Shown here piece after piece: positions 45,999-57,499 of a stretch of DNA of 64,000 nucleotides. Numbering within the stretch: position 1 is the first letter of the stretch; each line of letters starts with the position of its first letter. Source of the DNA: Ziziphus jujuba (Eukaryota > Streptophyta > Magnoliopsida > Rosales > Rhamnaceae); NCBI RefSeq assembly GCF_031755915.1, contig NC_083383.1, positions 27,589,001-27,653,000 of the forward strand, read 5' to 3'. The translations under genes and the position numbers were made by a program. Below the pieces are notes generated by a model, which ran no database searches, was not told the DNA's origin, and was given only the letters and a program-made list of their open reading frames with translations.

Positions 45999-48900
45999 TG
46001 TTAGAACCCATCCAAAATTCTTCACTGAAACCCTAGACAAGCCCTAATTTCAGGGAAACACTATTGAATCTCCCAAGGAAAAATTTGGCAGCATCTCCTC
46101 TAAGGGTAGAACTTACCACAAAATTCTCTGTACAGAAAATACACTTCTATATACACCACCTTATTCCTCCCACCTTACTACAAAGTATTACCACAAATTT
46201 CAGCATTTCAATAATTAACAAGAACCAGTGCATAATTAAATAAATAATTGTCCAAATAGTATACAGAGTGTTGTCAGTATAATTGAATATGAAATTTAAT
46301 ATAATAAAAGATAAAAAGAAATAATACAAGATAGAAAGGAAAAGAAAAGCTTCTTGGACTTTCGACAATGAACCAAGACATCGAGCTCTCCCCCAAACGA
46401 TCAATGTCGACTAACCTGGGCCTGAGGGAACGGAATTTAAAAACGTGAGATGCTAATTATCTTAATGAGTGACACAATCAACTAATCAAGGAAATAAATA
46501 ATAATAATATAACAATAATATAAACTTGATTAATCAATAATAAATAATTAATTAGTTATTAAGTATTTGAAAATAATATTTTCTCTCAAAACCCTTACGA
46601 TTCACTCAGTTTGAAATGTTCCCTTTTTAAAACCTTTCACAAAACCCGATATTTTATGCCTCAAGATTTAGAAAATAATTAGTCAAATAAAATACAAGAA
46701 TTTAAGGATCCAAAATTATAATGGAAATAAAATATCTTTAGATAAAATAAACTAAAATCATAAATAAACTTGTATTAAAGAAATTTGGTATAAAAACAAA
46801 AATAAACCCAATATATAAATTATAAAATTTATTATTTAAATCAATGAAATAATTAAAGGAATATTTAAAATCAATTTACACATCTATTTAAAATAAATGA
46901 TAAAAATATAATAGAATTTATCTTAAAATACCAAATCGATTTAAATGATAAAATCAAGGCAAATACCTTTTAAAACATTAATGAGAATAAGGTAATAAAA
47001 TCACGATAACATTTTCATAAAATTTGTGTAAAACTTTTAAATTTAAATAAATACTAAATACATTATTAAATACATTTAATTTAAAATCATGTCATGAAAA
47101 CAATTTGATGCACAAACTATATACCAGTGGCGTCAATGGTATCCAGTGTCCCAAGCATCGCCAGACAGGAGGTTAAAAAGAGAAACCGGCATATGGTCGC
47201 ATGGCGTCCCACTATGCCGCTGCAAACAGGTGTCCTGACCATGAAAAGGCAGCCTATCCTCGTCCGACGGCAACCACAGGACAACCCCATAAATCACCCA
47301 TGCGCTACTCACACCCACATACACACTAATCACATCCACCTGCACGCTAATCATATCCACGTATACAGAACACCAGTACGTGTATGGTGCATCTAAAAAT
47401 CATAAATTTTATACATTTTCAAAATCTCGAAAATTTCATAAGTACCACCGGGTTTATTGCATCCAATTAAACCCGTAAATTCTCCACAATTCCTTTATAA
47501 ATCAACATCTTAATCCATCGCATAAATTCCATCAATTTCAAATCCATCAATGAAATTAACAATAAATTAAAATAGATAATCATTCAATTCCTCAAAATTC
47601 AAAATATATTTAAATTCCACAATTCATCAATATATAGATACATTTTTATAAAACATAAATAAATTCACAATTTCTTTAAAATTGAATTTCATAAAAATAA
47701 AATCTCCATAATTTATCAAAATCAAATTATGTTTTAATACACATATACATTTCAATTTATTTAAATTGTGCCATCAAAATTCCAAATATAATTTTACTAA
47801 ACATTTAACACATAAAATATTAAATCCAAACATTTAATTATCACAAAATAAATATAATTTAACACCAGAAAATAATATTGAAGGTGGGTCACTCACCTCA
47901 AGCACGCAATCTAACCAAGATCCTCCATAGGATCAATTTTACGACTCACACATGCTCATAGAATAACAATATGACACAGGATCAAATAAATTAATATTTT
48001 ATTTGGATAAATAATACCTGGTACCCAGGGGTTTAACACAAACGGTATCCAAAATTTCCAAATAAGGTATCAACGTAAAGCTAAGGGGATGAGGAATACG
48101 TTACTGATCTCCATTGGACTCAACTCAACGGGAGGTGGCCGAAAAGTGGATGGAAGGTTTTGGCCGAACTTCCCCCTCTTCTATCTCACAAACGGCTTGG
48201 AATTTAGGCAAATGGAGGTTATTTTTGGAACCAAGGGGTTGAAATCTAGGGGGAAGGACCAGTCTCACGGCCAAGAACCGCCAGAAAATGGTCGACTGGA
48301 GGACTGCCGATCGCCGACTTTGGGGCGCTGATCCTGGTGCGTCCGTCGGCCATTCAACCAAGTTTTTGGCCACCGAAGTCGCCTAGGCATGGACTGTCAC
48401 ACTGGCCGGCACGTGCCTCATTTCGATGGCTGGAGAGAATAGAAACAGGAAGGCCCAGGAGGGAAAGGGAGAAGGACAGAGAGGGAGAGGGAGGGGTAAT
48501 GAATAGTATTTCCCTTTTTGCCCCTTTTTTTCTTCACGTGCTCAAAAGAAAAGAAAAAGAAAGAAAAAGAAAAAAAAGAAAAGGAAAAGAAATTAATAAA
48601 ATAATGTAAAATAAAATAATAATAAAATAATGATATATTAGAAAACTTTGCAGATCCATAACTTTTAAACCATATATACATTTTGAATGTGCCACTAGTC
48701 TATGAACTCATATCGATGATTACTTCACAACCATGCATGAGTCAAAGCTTAACTTAGCCCGAACAAAAAACCAACTCAGCACCTTTTGGACATTTTGGAC
48801 CTCAATTTGTTTTGCTCATATTTTTCAAATTGTAGCTCCGTTTTCGACGTGCTACTAGTCTATGGACTTGGGTCGATGCATACTTTGTAACGATATCCTG

Positions 48901-49013
48901 GTTGAAGAGAAATTCCATCCGAAACCAAAAGTCAAAATTTTAACCCACTCGGTCAATGGTCAACATCAATCAACGTGCAAAAATTCTGATGTACTTTGGG
49001 ACGGGGTGTTACA
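45999..49013 (+). mobile_element. Solo long LTR (copy L4) with perfect target duplication
   Basis: Starts TGTTAGAACCC and ends GGGGTGTTACA, flanked on both sides by GTTTC (45994-45998 and 49014-49018). The length is 3015 bp, with no primer site, gag or pol next to it, so it is a solo LTR left by recombination. Its orientation is plus, judged from relatives in which GGTGTTACA precedes a tRNA-Met primer site. The part from 48080 to 48440 is GC-richer than its surroundings. Long LTRs with such ends occur in Ty3/gypsy chromoviruses; the class is inferred. Confidence 0.9.
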
Positions 49014-49018
49014 GTTTC

Positions 49019-49997
49019 CCTATTTATGAATGTTTACATTGATATAGACAAGGTAACTTTTCTTACTCATAGCATTGTGATAATTTAGATTATAAAAGCA
49101 TTAAAAGTTTGTGATCTATCTAATAATAAAGGCCATTGATTGAGTTTTGTGTTGACTTAAGACATAGTGTCTAATGTTTGATTTTTATCCGCTCGTTGCA
49201 TTATAGATTAACAAGCCATATCCATTCGACTTTAGGGGAATATTCAGTTCGAATTGACATCAGGATTGTTTCTTCCTTCTTTATTATGGTATTAGATGCA
49301 GCCTTTTATGAAAGTATCTTCAATTATTTTTCACTTTTTCTTGTGGTATTTTTTGGTCAACTCAAACACTTAATATGCTTTTATCCACGAGTTATGATTT
49401 TTGTTATAACTTAGTAATATATAATGATCCATTTGGCTTGCTTATAATATGCATACATAGATGTATGTGTGTATATGCCTCACGATATTGGAATTATTGA
49501 AAAAAAAAAAAAGTACGTTCGGATGGAATACAGAGACCTCATTCATATACTATCATTTGAATACCATATTAAGGTTGCTACAGAACCTATAGAGTAGTCA
49601 ATCTGATATTCTTTTCAGATGTGTTAGTTATTTGTAATATATGTCTTCTGACAGATTCCAACAAATCCTGCTAGTCTCATTGAATATAGGGTAATCCATT
49701 TTGGATCCAAAAATACTGCTCTTCCTATGAACATGATAATACTGCAGCATGCTATAGCATTCTTGACAAAACATTCTTAGATGCTCTAAAGGAAAACATT
49801 CTTGGAGACCATGTTTTTGACAAAAAGGCGTATTCTCTATGCATATGTTCATTTTATGCAGCCACAGGACATGCAGTATGTAACCCTTAATGATGGTTGA
49901 AAACTATGCCAAGAATGTCTTGACCTTGCAATAGTGGGTAACTATAAATGGCAACCCCTTAGCTTGATATACAAGAATTTTATGAAATTTTGAACCT
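49019..49997. other. Spacer between solo LTR and copia B
   Basis: No supported gene. The last 30 bases before the copia element may belong to an exon interrupted by it: skipping the element and one copy of the target duplication gives an open run into 54653-54718. The product is not recognised. Confidence 0.4.
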
Positions 49998-50002
49998 GAA
50001 GC

Positions 50003-50254
50003 TGTTGAAAGAGGAAAACAGAAGGGGAAAAAAACTCTCTGTTTTTATTGAATGCTATGTTTAGTACGGCTTAAAAAACAAGCCAAAAAAAAAAAAAGCA
50101 ACATATTTATAGTAGCTGCTAACCCTATTTGCATAAAGAAAACTTGGACTAAAGAAAAAAACTTAGACTAAACTTGGACTCTAAGTAACTAAGGCCCACA
50201 AAATTAATAACAAAAAATAAATAAATAAATAAAAATCAAGTTTATATTTCAACA
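50003..50254 (-). repeat. 3' LTR of copia B
   Basis: On the plus strand it runs from TGTTGAAAGAGGAAAAC to ATATTTCAACA and pairs with 54396-54647. Confidence 0.9.
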
Positions 50255-50263
50255 CTCCCCCTT
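50255..50263 (-). other. Polypurine tract of copia B
   Basis: On the minus strand AAGGGGGAG directly before the LTR start TGTTGAAATAT; it primes plus-strand DNA synthesis. Confidence 0.8.
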
Positions 50264-53200
50264 AAAGTTGATTAGTTATTCCTATGAGACATCTCAATTT
50301 AACAAAGACCTCATGCTTAAAAGGCTTGGTAAAAATATCGGCTACTTGATCTTGAGACTTCACATACTCCAGCTGTACATCTCCGTTGATAATGCATTCT
50401 CTAATAGAATGATAACGTGTATCAATATGTTTACTTCGATCATGAAAAATAGGATTCTTTACGAGAGCTATTGCTGACTTGTTATCCACATATATCTTGG
50501 TTGGTTATTCTTGTGGACAACCCAACTTTTTTAACAAGTTTCAAAGCCAAATTGAATGGCAAACACATGAAGTGGTAGTTACATACTCTGCTTCACATGT
50601 TGAAAAAATAATAATTTGCTACTTCTTTGACATCCATGTAAAGGCCGTATTTCCTAAATAAAACACAAAACCACTTGTACTTTTGTGATCATCTATATGT
50701 CCATCCCAATCACTATCACTATATCCAATAAGCTTGTAATCATCAGAAGTTGAATAATACAAGCCAAAACTTATTGTGCCTTTTAGATAGCGAAGAATTT
50801 TTATGCAACCTTAAAATGAGTTGTAGTTGGATTCTCCATGTAACGGCTTATAATTCCTACTGCGTAGAGAATGTTCGACCTTGTGCACGTCAAATATCTT
50901 AAGCTCTTAACCAAGCTCTTAAAAGATGTTGGATCCACCTTTTCTACTTCCTCATGCTTCAATAACTTGACTCCACATTCTATTGGTGTGCCAACCGAAT
51001 TTGCATCATCCATCTTAAACTTCTTAAATACCTCCTTAGCATAACCTTCTTGAGTAATTAGAATGCCTTCATCTCCGTGCTTTACTTCAATGCCGAGGTA
51101 GTAAGACATGAGCCCAATATCGATCATTTTGAATTCTTTCGTCATCTCCTCCTTAAACTTAACAAACATACTTGGATTGCTGCCCGTAAAGATTAAATCA
51201 TCTACATACAAGCACACAATTAATATATCATCACTCTTAATTTTAATGCAAACTGCATGCTCATAAGGACATTTGATAAATTTTCTTTTTTGGAGATACT
51301 TGTCAATTCTAGCATTCCAAGCTCTTGGTGCTTGCTCCAACCCATAAAGAGCTTTCTTCAACTCTAAGACTTTGTCTTCTTGTCCTTTTATTTCATACTG
51401 TCGTGGTTGCTCAATGTAAACTTCTTATTCAAGAACTCTATTCAAGAACGCAAACTTCACATCCATTTGATTTATTCTCCAATTGTGTTAAGCCGCAAAT
51501 GAGATGATTAATCTTACCATTTCTAGTTGTGCAACAGGTGCAAAAACTTCATCATAGTCTATGCCAGCCCTTTGACTATAGCCTTTCGCCACCAATCTTG
51601 CCTTGTACCTTTCAACCTCACCTTTAGCATTCTTCTTGGTCTTATACACCCACTTCACATCAATAGCATTGCTTCCTTTGGGAAGTGAAGCTAGTTCCCA
51701 CGTATCATTCTTCTTAATTGGTTTTATCTCCTCATCCATGGCATTCCTCCAATTCTTGTCTGCCATTGCCTCTTGAAAATTCACGAGTTCACAATCAGCA
51801 AATAAACAAAACAAGATGAGATCATCTTGGTTTTCGGTTACCTCATAAATCTCTTGTAAACCCTTGAATCGTGGGACTCTTTTACTTGAACTTTCGCCTT
51901 CTTGAAGACCCGTGGTTGTTGAAGTTAGTGAGGTGATTGGCTTCTCTCTTGTTAGCTCCATCCTTGTTTGTTCTGTTTCTTCCTCTTCAAAACATGGGGA
52001 AAAAATTATAATTTTCCTCATGTGATTCCTAATTCCACTCTTCTTCATCATTAAATATAACATCCCGGCTGATTTATTGTTTTCTTACTCTTAGGATCAT
52101 AGAACTTGTACCCTTTGGAGTTTATGTCATAACCAATGAAAACATACTTATCACTTTTATCATCCAATTTGCTTCTTTTCTCATAAGGTACATGCACATG
52201 AGCTATGCTTCCAAACACTCTTAGGTGAGAGATACCCAGCTTCCTTCCACTTCAAGCTTCTTGTGGTGTCTTTCCCCACACACTTATTGTTGGAGATCAA
52301 TTGGACAAGTAGATAGCACATGCAACTGCCTCTGCCCAAAATTCCTTTGGCAATCTCTTTCTTTTAAGCATGCTTCTCACCATATCTAGAATTGTTCTAT
52401 TCTTCTTTTCTACCACACCATTCTGTTGGGGGGATCTTGACACCATTAGAAACCTTCGAATTCCATGATCTTCATAATATTTTTGGAAGTCATTTGATGT
52501 AAACTCTCCTCCCCGGTCAAATCTCATAGCTTTGACCAAAGGTCCACTTTCCTTCTCAACAAAAGCCTTAAACTTCTTAAATTTCTCAAACACCTCCGAT
52601 TTCTCCTTCAAAAAATACACCCATGTCTTTCTTGAAAAATCATCAATAAAAAGAAGGAAGTAGTTACTATTACTAAGTGAACTTGGCTTCAAAGGACCAC
52701 ACACATCCATGTGTATCAGCTCCAACGACTTTCGGGCTTTTGAATTCGTCTTCTTTGGAAAACTTTTCTTGAACTTTTTTCCAAGTAAGCACCCTTCGCA
52801 TACTTGATTTGGATTGCGAATACTAGGTAGTCCTCTCACCATCTCTTTTTTGGACAGCAACTCTAGACCTCTAAAGTTGAGATGCTCGTATCTAAGATGC
52901 CAAAGCCAAGAACCATCTTTGTAACATGCCTTGAGACATTTGGCAACATCATTTGGAATGTTGAACATGAACATTCTAGTTCTTGACATTGGCACCTTAA
53001 CTATTAAATTACTTGCATCGTCCTATATGCAAAGTTTGTTATCTCTTAGATGAATATCATATCCTTTCTCCAAAAGTTGTCCAAAGATGTTGTTCTTCAT
53101 ACTCGGCACATAGGATGCATTTGAGATAAACTAATGCTTTCCACTCCTTAACCGAATGAGGATGCTGCCTTTGCTTTTCACCGCCATCTTGGACTCATCC

Positions 53201-54300
53201 CTAAAAGACACATTGCCTCTCATGGATTCATCAAGCTCCACAAAAATGCCTCTTCTTCCGCACATGTGATTACTTGCAGCGGTGTCTAAATACCATGTAT
53301 TGTCTTCACTTCTTTCATGATCTTTATAAGCCAATAGCACGGTACCATCTTCTTGACTTCTTTCTTTGACATAGTTGGTTTTCTCTTCAATCTTATTCTA
53401 GCTAGGAGTTCTACATTCGGAAGCATAATGACCAAATTTTCCACATTTGTAACACTTTACATGAGACTTGTCATACCTTGGTTCTAAATTTCCTCTCCCA
53501 AGGCCTCTTGTTGATCCTCTTCCCTTTTTAGAGTTGTTGTTGTAATCATCACCAAATTTCCAGCCCCGTCCAAGTCCTTACCTGCGGCCACGTCCTCACG
53601 CACAGCCTCGTCCTTCATGGCTTCGTTTATTATGACTGCTGCTGCTTTCTTCTTTAACTCCATCAATCCAGGTCTTGAACAATTGTTCCACTATTCCTTC
53701 CTTCTTTCTTTTCTTTTCCTCATAGGCTTACAATGAACCCAAGAGCTGCTTCAATGTCATAGCTTCCAAGTCTTTTGTTTCTTCAATAATGGCGACCATA
53801 TGATCAAACTTTGAATCTAATGATCTAAGAATTTTCTCCATAATTTTAACATCATCTAACTTTTTACCATTCCTCTTTAATTGATTGGTCACCATCAAAA
53901 CTTCAGAAAAATAATTAGATATGATTTCTCCTTCCTTCATCTGTAGCGTTTCAAACTAGGCTCTTAAGGTTTAAAGCCGTACCTTTTTTACTGGATCGGC
54001 TCCCTTGTAGGAGATTTGAAGTTTCTCCCATGCCTCTTTAGTCGACTTGGCTTCCGAGACCTTCTCAAATGCATCGTCATCTAATCCTTAGTAGATTAGA
54101 TAGAGAGCTTTCTTGTCTCTTTTTCTTGAGTCTCTCAAGCTATCTCTTCAATTTTGAGATAGACTACCTTCATTCTTTGATTTGATGTAACATTTCTCCA
54201 CTATCTCCCACATGTCTTGGGTGCCAAGGAGAGCCTTGATCCTGATGCTCCAGTTGTCATAGTTATTCTTGTTGAATATTGGAACTTGGAAGGAAACCAT
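50262..54300 (-). pseudogene. Broken gag-pol of copia B
   Basis: Minus-strand segments in order: gag (54300-53728; [19 protein letters not shown]), a zinc knuckle of CCHC type (about 53465-53405; CYKCGKFGHYASEC), protease (53340-53131; NTWYLDTAASNHMCG), pre-integrase and integrase (52995-52297; WHLRYEHLNFRG, MDVCGPL, FIDDFSRKTWVYFL, RGGEFTSNDF), linker and start of reverse transcriptase (52063-51488; [20 protein letters not shown]), reverse transcriptase (51361-50801; ALYGLEQAPRAW, CLYVDDLIF), RNase H (50489-50262; DNKSAIALVKNPIFHDRSKH, VADIFTKP). The segments lie in different frames with stops between them, so no full polyprotein can be made. The YVDD catalytic motif survives. Confidence 0.92.
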
Positions 54301-54380
54301 ACCGTTATTGGCCATCTTTTGGCTAAATAAACAATTTGATCATTGGGTATTGTTCATGGGACTATTCACGCAGATGCTAT

Positions 54381-54392
54381 GCTCTAATACCA
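54381..54392 (-). other. Primer-binding site of copia B
   Basis: On the minus strand TGGTATTAGAGC, one base off the initiator-Met tRNA complement, three bases inside the 5' LTR. Confidence 0.85.
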
Positions 54393-54395
54393 CTA

Positions 54396-54647
54396 TGTTT
54401 AAAGAGGAAAACGGAAGGGAAAAAAAATTCTCTGTTTTTATTGAATGCTATGTTTCTTACAGCTTACAAAAACAAGCCAAAAAAAAAAAACCAGCAACAT
54501 ATTTATACTAGTTACTAACCCTATTTGCATAAAGAAAATCTGAACTCTAAGAAAAAAATTTGGACTAAACTTGAACTCTAAGCAACTAAGGCCTACAAAA
54601 TTAATAACAAAGAAAAAAACAATAAAAATCAAGTTTATATTTCAATA
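54396..54647 (-). repeat. 5' LTR of copia B
   Basis: On the plus strand it runs from TGTTTAAAGAGGAAAAC to ATATTTCAATA (one change from the expected terminal ACA). Confidence 0.9.
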
Positions 54648-54939
54648 GGAGCTAAAGCAGCAAGTTCCATTACTCTTGGTTGAAAGACAAGTACTAAATG
54701 AAGCAAGAGAAGGAAATGTAAGAACATATTTTTTTAAACTCTATGTATTAGATATAGGCATTTTGCTATGCATACAATTGACATTTCCAATAGTGCAAAT
54801 ATTGATTTTATCTATTTTTCTCCTCTTGTCAATGTATGTGCTACATGCACATAAACATTTATGAAGTATAAAATTCAGAAAAGAGCATTTCCTGTGTTGA
54901 GATCTCATGGACAGCATTAGAATCTATATTAGCATCTTC

Positions 54940-55205
54940 ATATATTCTGTCAAACGTTCAAGATATCACAGAGCAACAATGACAATCATTAGATGTAACA
55001 GGGAGGCATTGTATCCAATGATCAAGATGTCAATAGCAACAATGACAGCCAGTTATTGTAACAGGGAGATATTGAGTAAAACAATAAAGATGTCACAAAT
55101 AATAACAATGATAAGGAGTGGGTGTAACAGGGAGATATTGTGTCAAATGATCAACATGCACAATATAAATAATGACATGATTGGTTGTAACAATAATGTT
55201 TTGTG
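54940..55205. repeat. Minisatellite, four diverged 63-66-bp units
   Basis: TGTAACAGGGAG-type anchors lie at 54994, 55057, 55123 and 55186 (spacing 63, 66, 63). All spacings are multiples of three, so a plus-strand frame repeats CNREILxxxIKM-like blocks; I do not think it is a real protein. Confidence 0.8.
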
Positions 55206-55580
55206 ACGCGATAAGAAATTGTCAACAAATTTAGACAGTGACAAAAATATTAAGTCACAGAAAGTATGTGTCTAACAACAAAGTCATCACAACTACATTC
55301 AATGACAACGCTTGTTGTCACTGGATGGGTATGATTGACCGATGGTGGAATCAGTGACAACTTTGTAGTCAATACAGTGACAGCATTTGGCATAACTAAA
55401 GGAGATATCATCAGTGACATCTTGTTGAGTGTCATAGAAGAGGACTCTTTCAATGACAAGCTATAGCAATTGTCATTGTAGAAGAATTAGTGTCTTATTT
55501 GTATTGACAACCTATTGACAAGCAGATGTTGTGGACGAAGGAGATATAATGGCAAAACACAGCCTAACAATGACAATCAT
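55200..55580. repeat. Region dense in TGACAA / TTGTCA motifs
   Basis: Many short direct and inverted copies of GTGACAA, AATGACAA and TTGTCA (for example 55237, 55301, 55313, 55347, 55454, 55473, 55506). Such clusters are typical of the subterminal zones of CACTA-like DNA transposons. No terminal inverted repeats were pinned down. Confidence 0.5.
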
Positions 55581-55599
55581 TGCTTTTAACTGTTGCTTT

Positions 55600-56989
55600 T
55601 TTTTTTTTTTTTCCTTTTTAGTATTAAGGATCTAAATGTCATTAGCAGTGTAACATAAGAACCATTGATGACATTATCACATTTGATTATTTACATTTAG
55701 CTTATTTATTCACTCAATTTATTTATCTATATCATATTTGGTTGAATGAACACAAAAGCTTAATAAATCATTTTTGGGTCAACGAACGACAGATGTTTTA
55801 TAGGGCTATAGTAATTTGTTCACAATTAATTAATATTGATTCTTTTCAAGTTAGCATATCAAAATAAAGGGGTTTCTCCTTGACATAATTTATTCAGATT
55901 GCAAATTGTTTTGAACCCTTTATGAATCGCAGACAATATTTCAAGAATGTCGATTTAGTTTCCAGCATGCTAGTGACAAAATTAACCACCCCCCAAAAGA
56001 TAAAGCATGGAAAACAGAATCGATAATCATAAATAACAATAATAATGACAGATTGAGCAAATAAAAATTATATCATTAAAGCCTAATGAATGTCATATCT
56101 ATCAAATACAGAACTATCCTTTATTATTTTATCAGCATAATATATTTTATTACCAAAAGCCACTCTAAAAATTAAAATCAAATCCAGAACAATATAAAAA
56201 CCTACAGTTCTAATATAAGAACTTGACCACAGTGCCTGCGTATATTGAAATTAGAGCAATTACTACATTTGGGTAATCATTATTATATATTTTGCATATG
56301 CATAAAATAATATTGAAATTGTTCTCGTATTAATTTATGCAGGGTTTATTATAGTTTGAACAAAGGTGATAATGATATACTTTGTAGAGATGTTAAATTG
56401 GGGTATTTTAAGATGATTGTTTAACTGATCAGAAAAGCTAACAGTGTCTAATGTCCCAAGGTGACAACACAAATTCTTGATTTCGTTCTTGGTTTTTAGT
56501 TTGGTTTCAAATTGAAAGACATGCACTAGTCTTAATTCATTACTTTGTAGTTGTTGGATTTAATTAAACCTTTCTGTAAGACAAAGTAAATAACGAATAA
56601 TAATTTTAAACAATATAGCAATTATGACAAAAATTATACGCAGAAATAGAAAATTAAAGACATACTAGATAATGTTAAGAATTAATTAATTATGGGGGAA
56701 AAATAAAGAAAAGAAAGACAGAGCAAATAAATAGACAAATAGAGCAATGCTCTCTTTTCTCGAATTGTAATATATAAGAGTATTTGAAAGGTCTTATGTA
56801 ATTAGATAGGCTGAAAAAGAAAAAAAAATAGCAAAATAAAAAAGACCCTAATAAAATCGAAGTAATCATAAACCTAGAGAATGACATAGTTTAAACATAA
56901 ATAGTACTACAAAAATTCTAATAATAAAACTGATCACCATGATTTTTAATTTCCTATATAAATTTTAAATTAATTTAGATAATAGCCAT
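55600..56989. other. AT-rich spacer
   Basis: No supported gene or recognised repeat apart from a poly-T run at 55598-55613. Confidence 0.5.
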
Positions 56990-57412
56990 TCAAGCACTTG
57001 GAGTGAGCAACTTAAAGGAAAAAGTGGCAGATGAAGCATCATAAATAAGAGAAATTTGATCTCCGGCCTTGATACTTCGAGCCTTAATCAAGTCTTGGAT
57101 TCCCAACTTAAAAGATTTGCTGCGATCTCTCTTTCGCACCATCTCCAAAAAGCTTGGATATGTTACAGAAACTTGATCGGTGACATCTACCATTGAAACA
57201 CACAGCTTCTTCAACATTTGGGTGCCATTGGTCATCTTATTATTTATCATATTAAATACATAAGATAAAACCTCATGGTCCTTTAACATCAGCTCCTCCT
57301 TCATGATCTCTTCGTTTTCAACCACCCTTTGGATGTGCCAATTGTCAGGAACAATGCTTCCATCTTCTCGCAGTTGGACAAGAAGACCACCCTGCCTGCC
57401 ATACGGATTCAT
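56990..57412 (-). CDS. Small single-exon protein, probably B3-like DNA-binding
   Basis: Complete frame of 140 codons from the ATG at 57412 to TGA at 56990, with ordinary codon use and a TATA box in place. The product starts MNPYGRQGGLLVQLREDGSI. Its C-terminal half (FKLGIQDLIKARSIKAGDQI, then SLIYDASSATFSFKLL) resembles the end of a plant B3 DNA-binding domain, where a 'GD.I.l..d...f.f.l' pattern is typical. The first part (about 25-80) is polar and helical and would not be B3. The whole is shorter than most B3 proteins. The family call is tentative; that it is a real gene is more likely. No neighbouring gene gives context: retrotransposon relics lie on both sides. Confidence 0.6.
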   Translation of the reverse strand: MNPYGRQGGLLVQLREDGSIVPDNWHIQRVVENEEIMKEELMLKDHEVLSYVFNMINNKMTNGTQMLKKLCVSMVDVTDQVSVTYPSFLEMVRKRDRSKSFKLGIQDLIKARSIKAGDQISLIYDASSATFSFKLLTPSA

Positions 57413-57483
57413 TGATTAAGAGGGTAGAAGATTTATTTGGTGGATTTGTGAAATTGTATATCGTATAGTGCACGTATGCAGTG

Positions 57484-57491
57484 TATTTATA
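57484..57491 (-). promoter_or_regulatory. TATA box of the small B3-like gene
   Basis: TATAAATA on the minus strand, 72 bases before the start codon, a fitting distance for a short leader. Confidence 0.6.
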
Positions 57492-57499
57492 GAGTGAAT

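Larger units (their letters stand above)
50003..54647 (-). mobile_element. Ty1/copia element B, structurally complete but coding-dead
   Basis: Two 252-bp LTRs (50003-50254 and 54396-54647), a tRNA-Met primer site, a polypurine tract and a gag-pol region in copia order on the minus strand. Target duplication GAAGC (49998-50002) / GGAGC (54648-54652), four of five bases matching. The LTRs are similar along their whole length but differ at a fair number of positions, so the insertion is not recent. Total about 4.65 kb. Confidence 0.92.

Noticed and set aside
47127..48609. Frames in the GC-richer part of the solo LTR
   Set aside because: They occur on both strands, carry no gag or pol motif and lie inside an LTR with exact ends.
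54907..55206. Protein with CNREI repeats
   Set aside because: Follows from a minisatellite with unit lengths of 63-66 bp; no known domain and no upstream gene structure.
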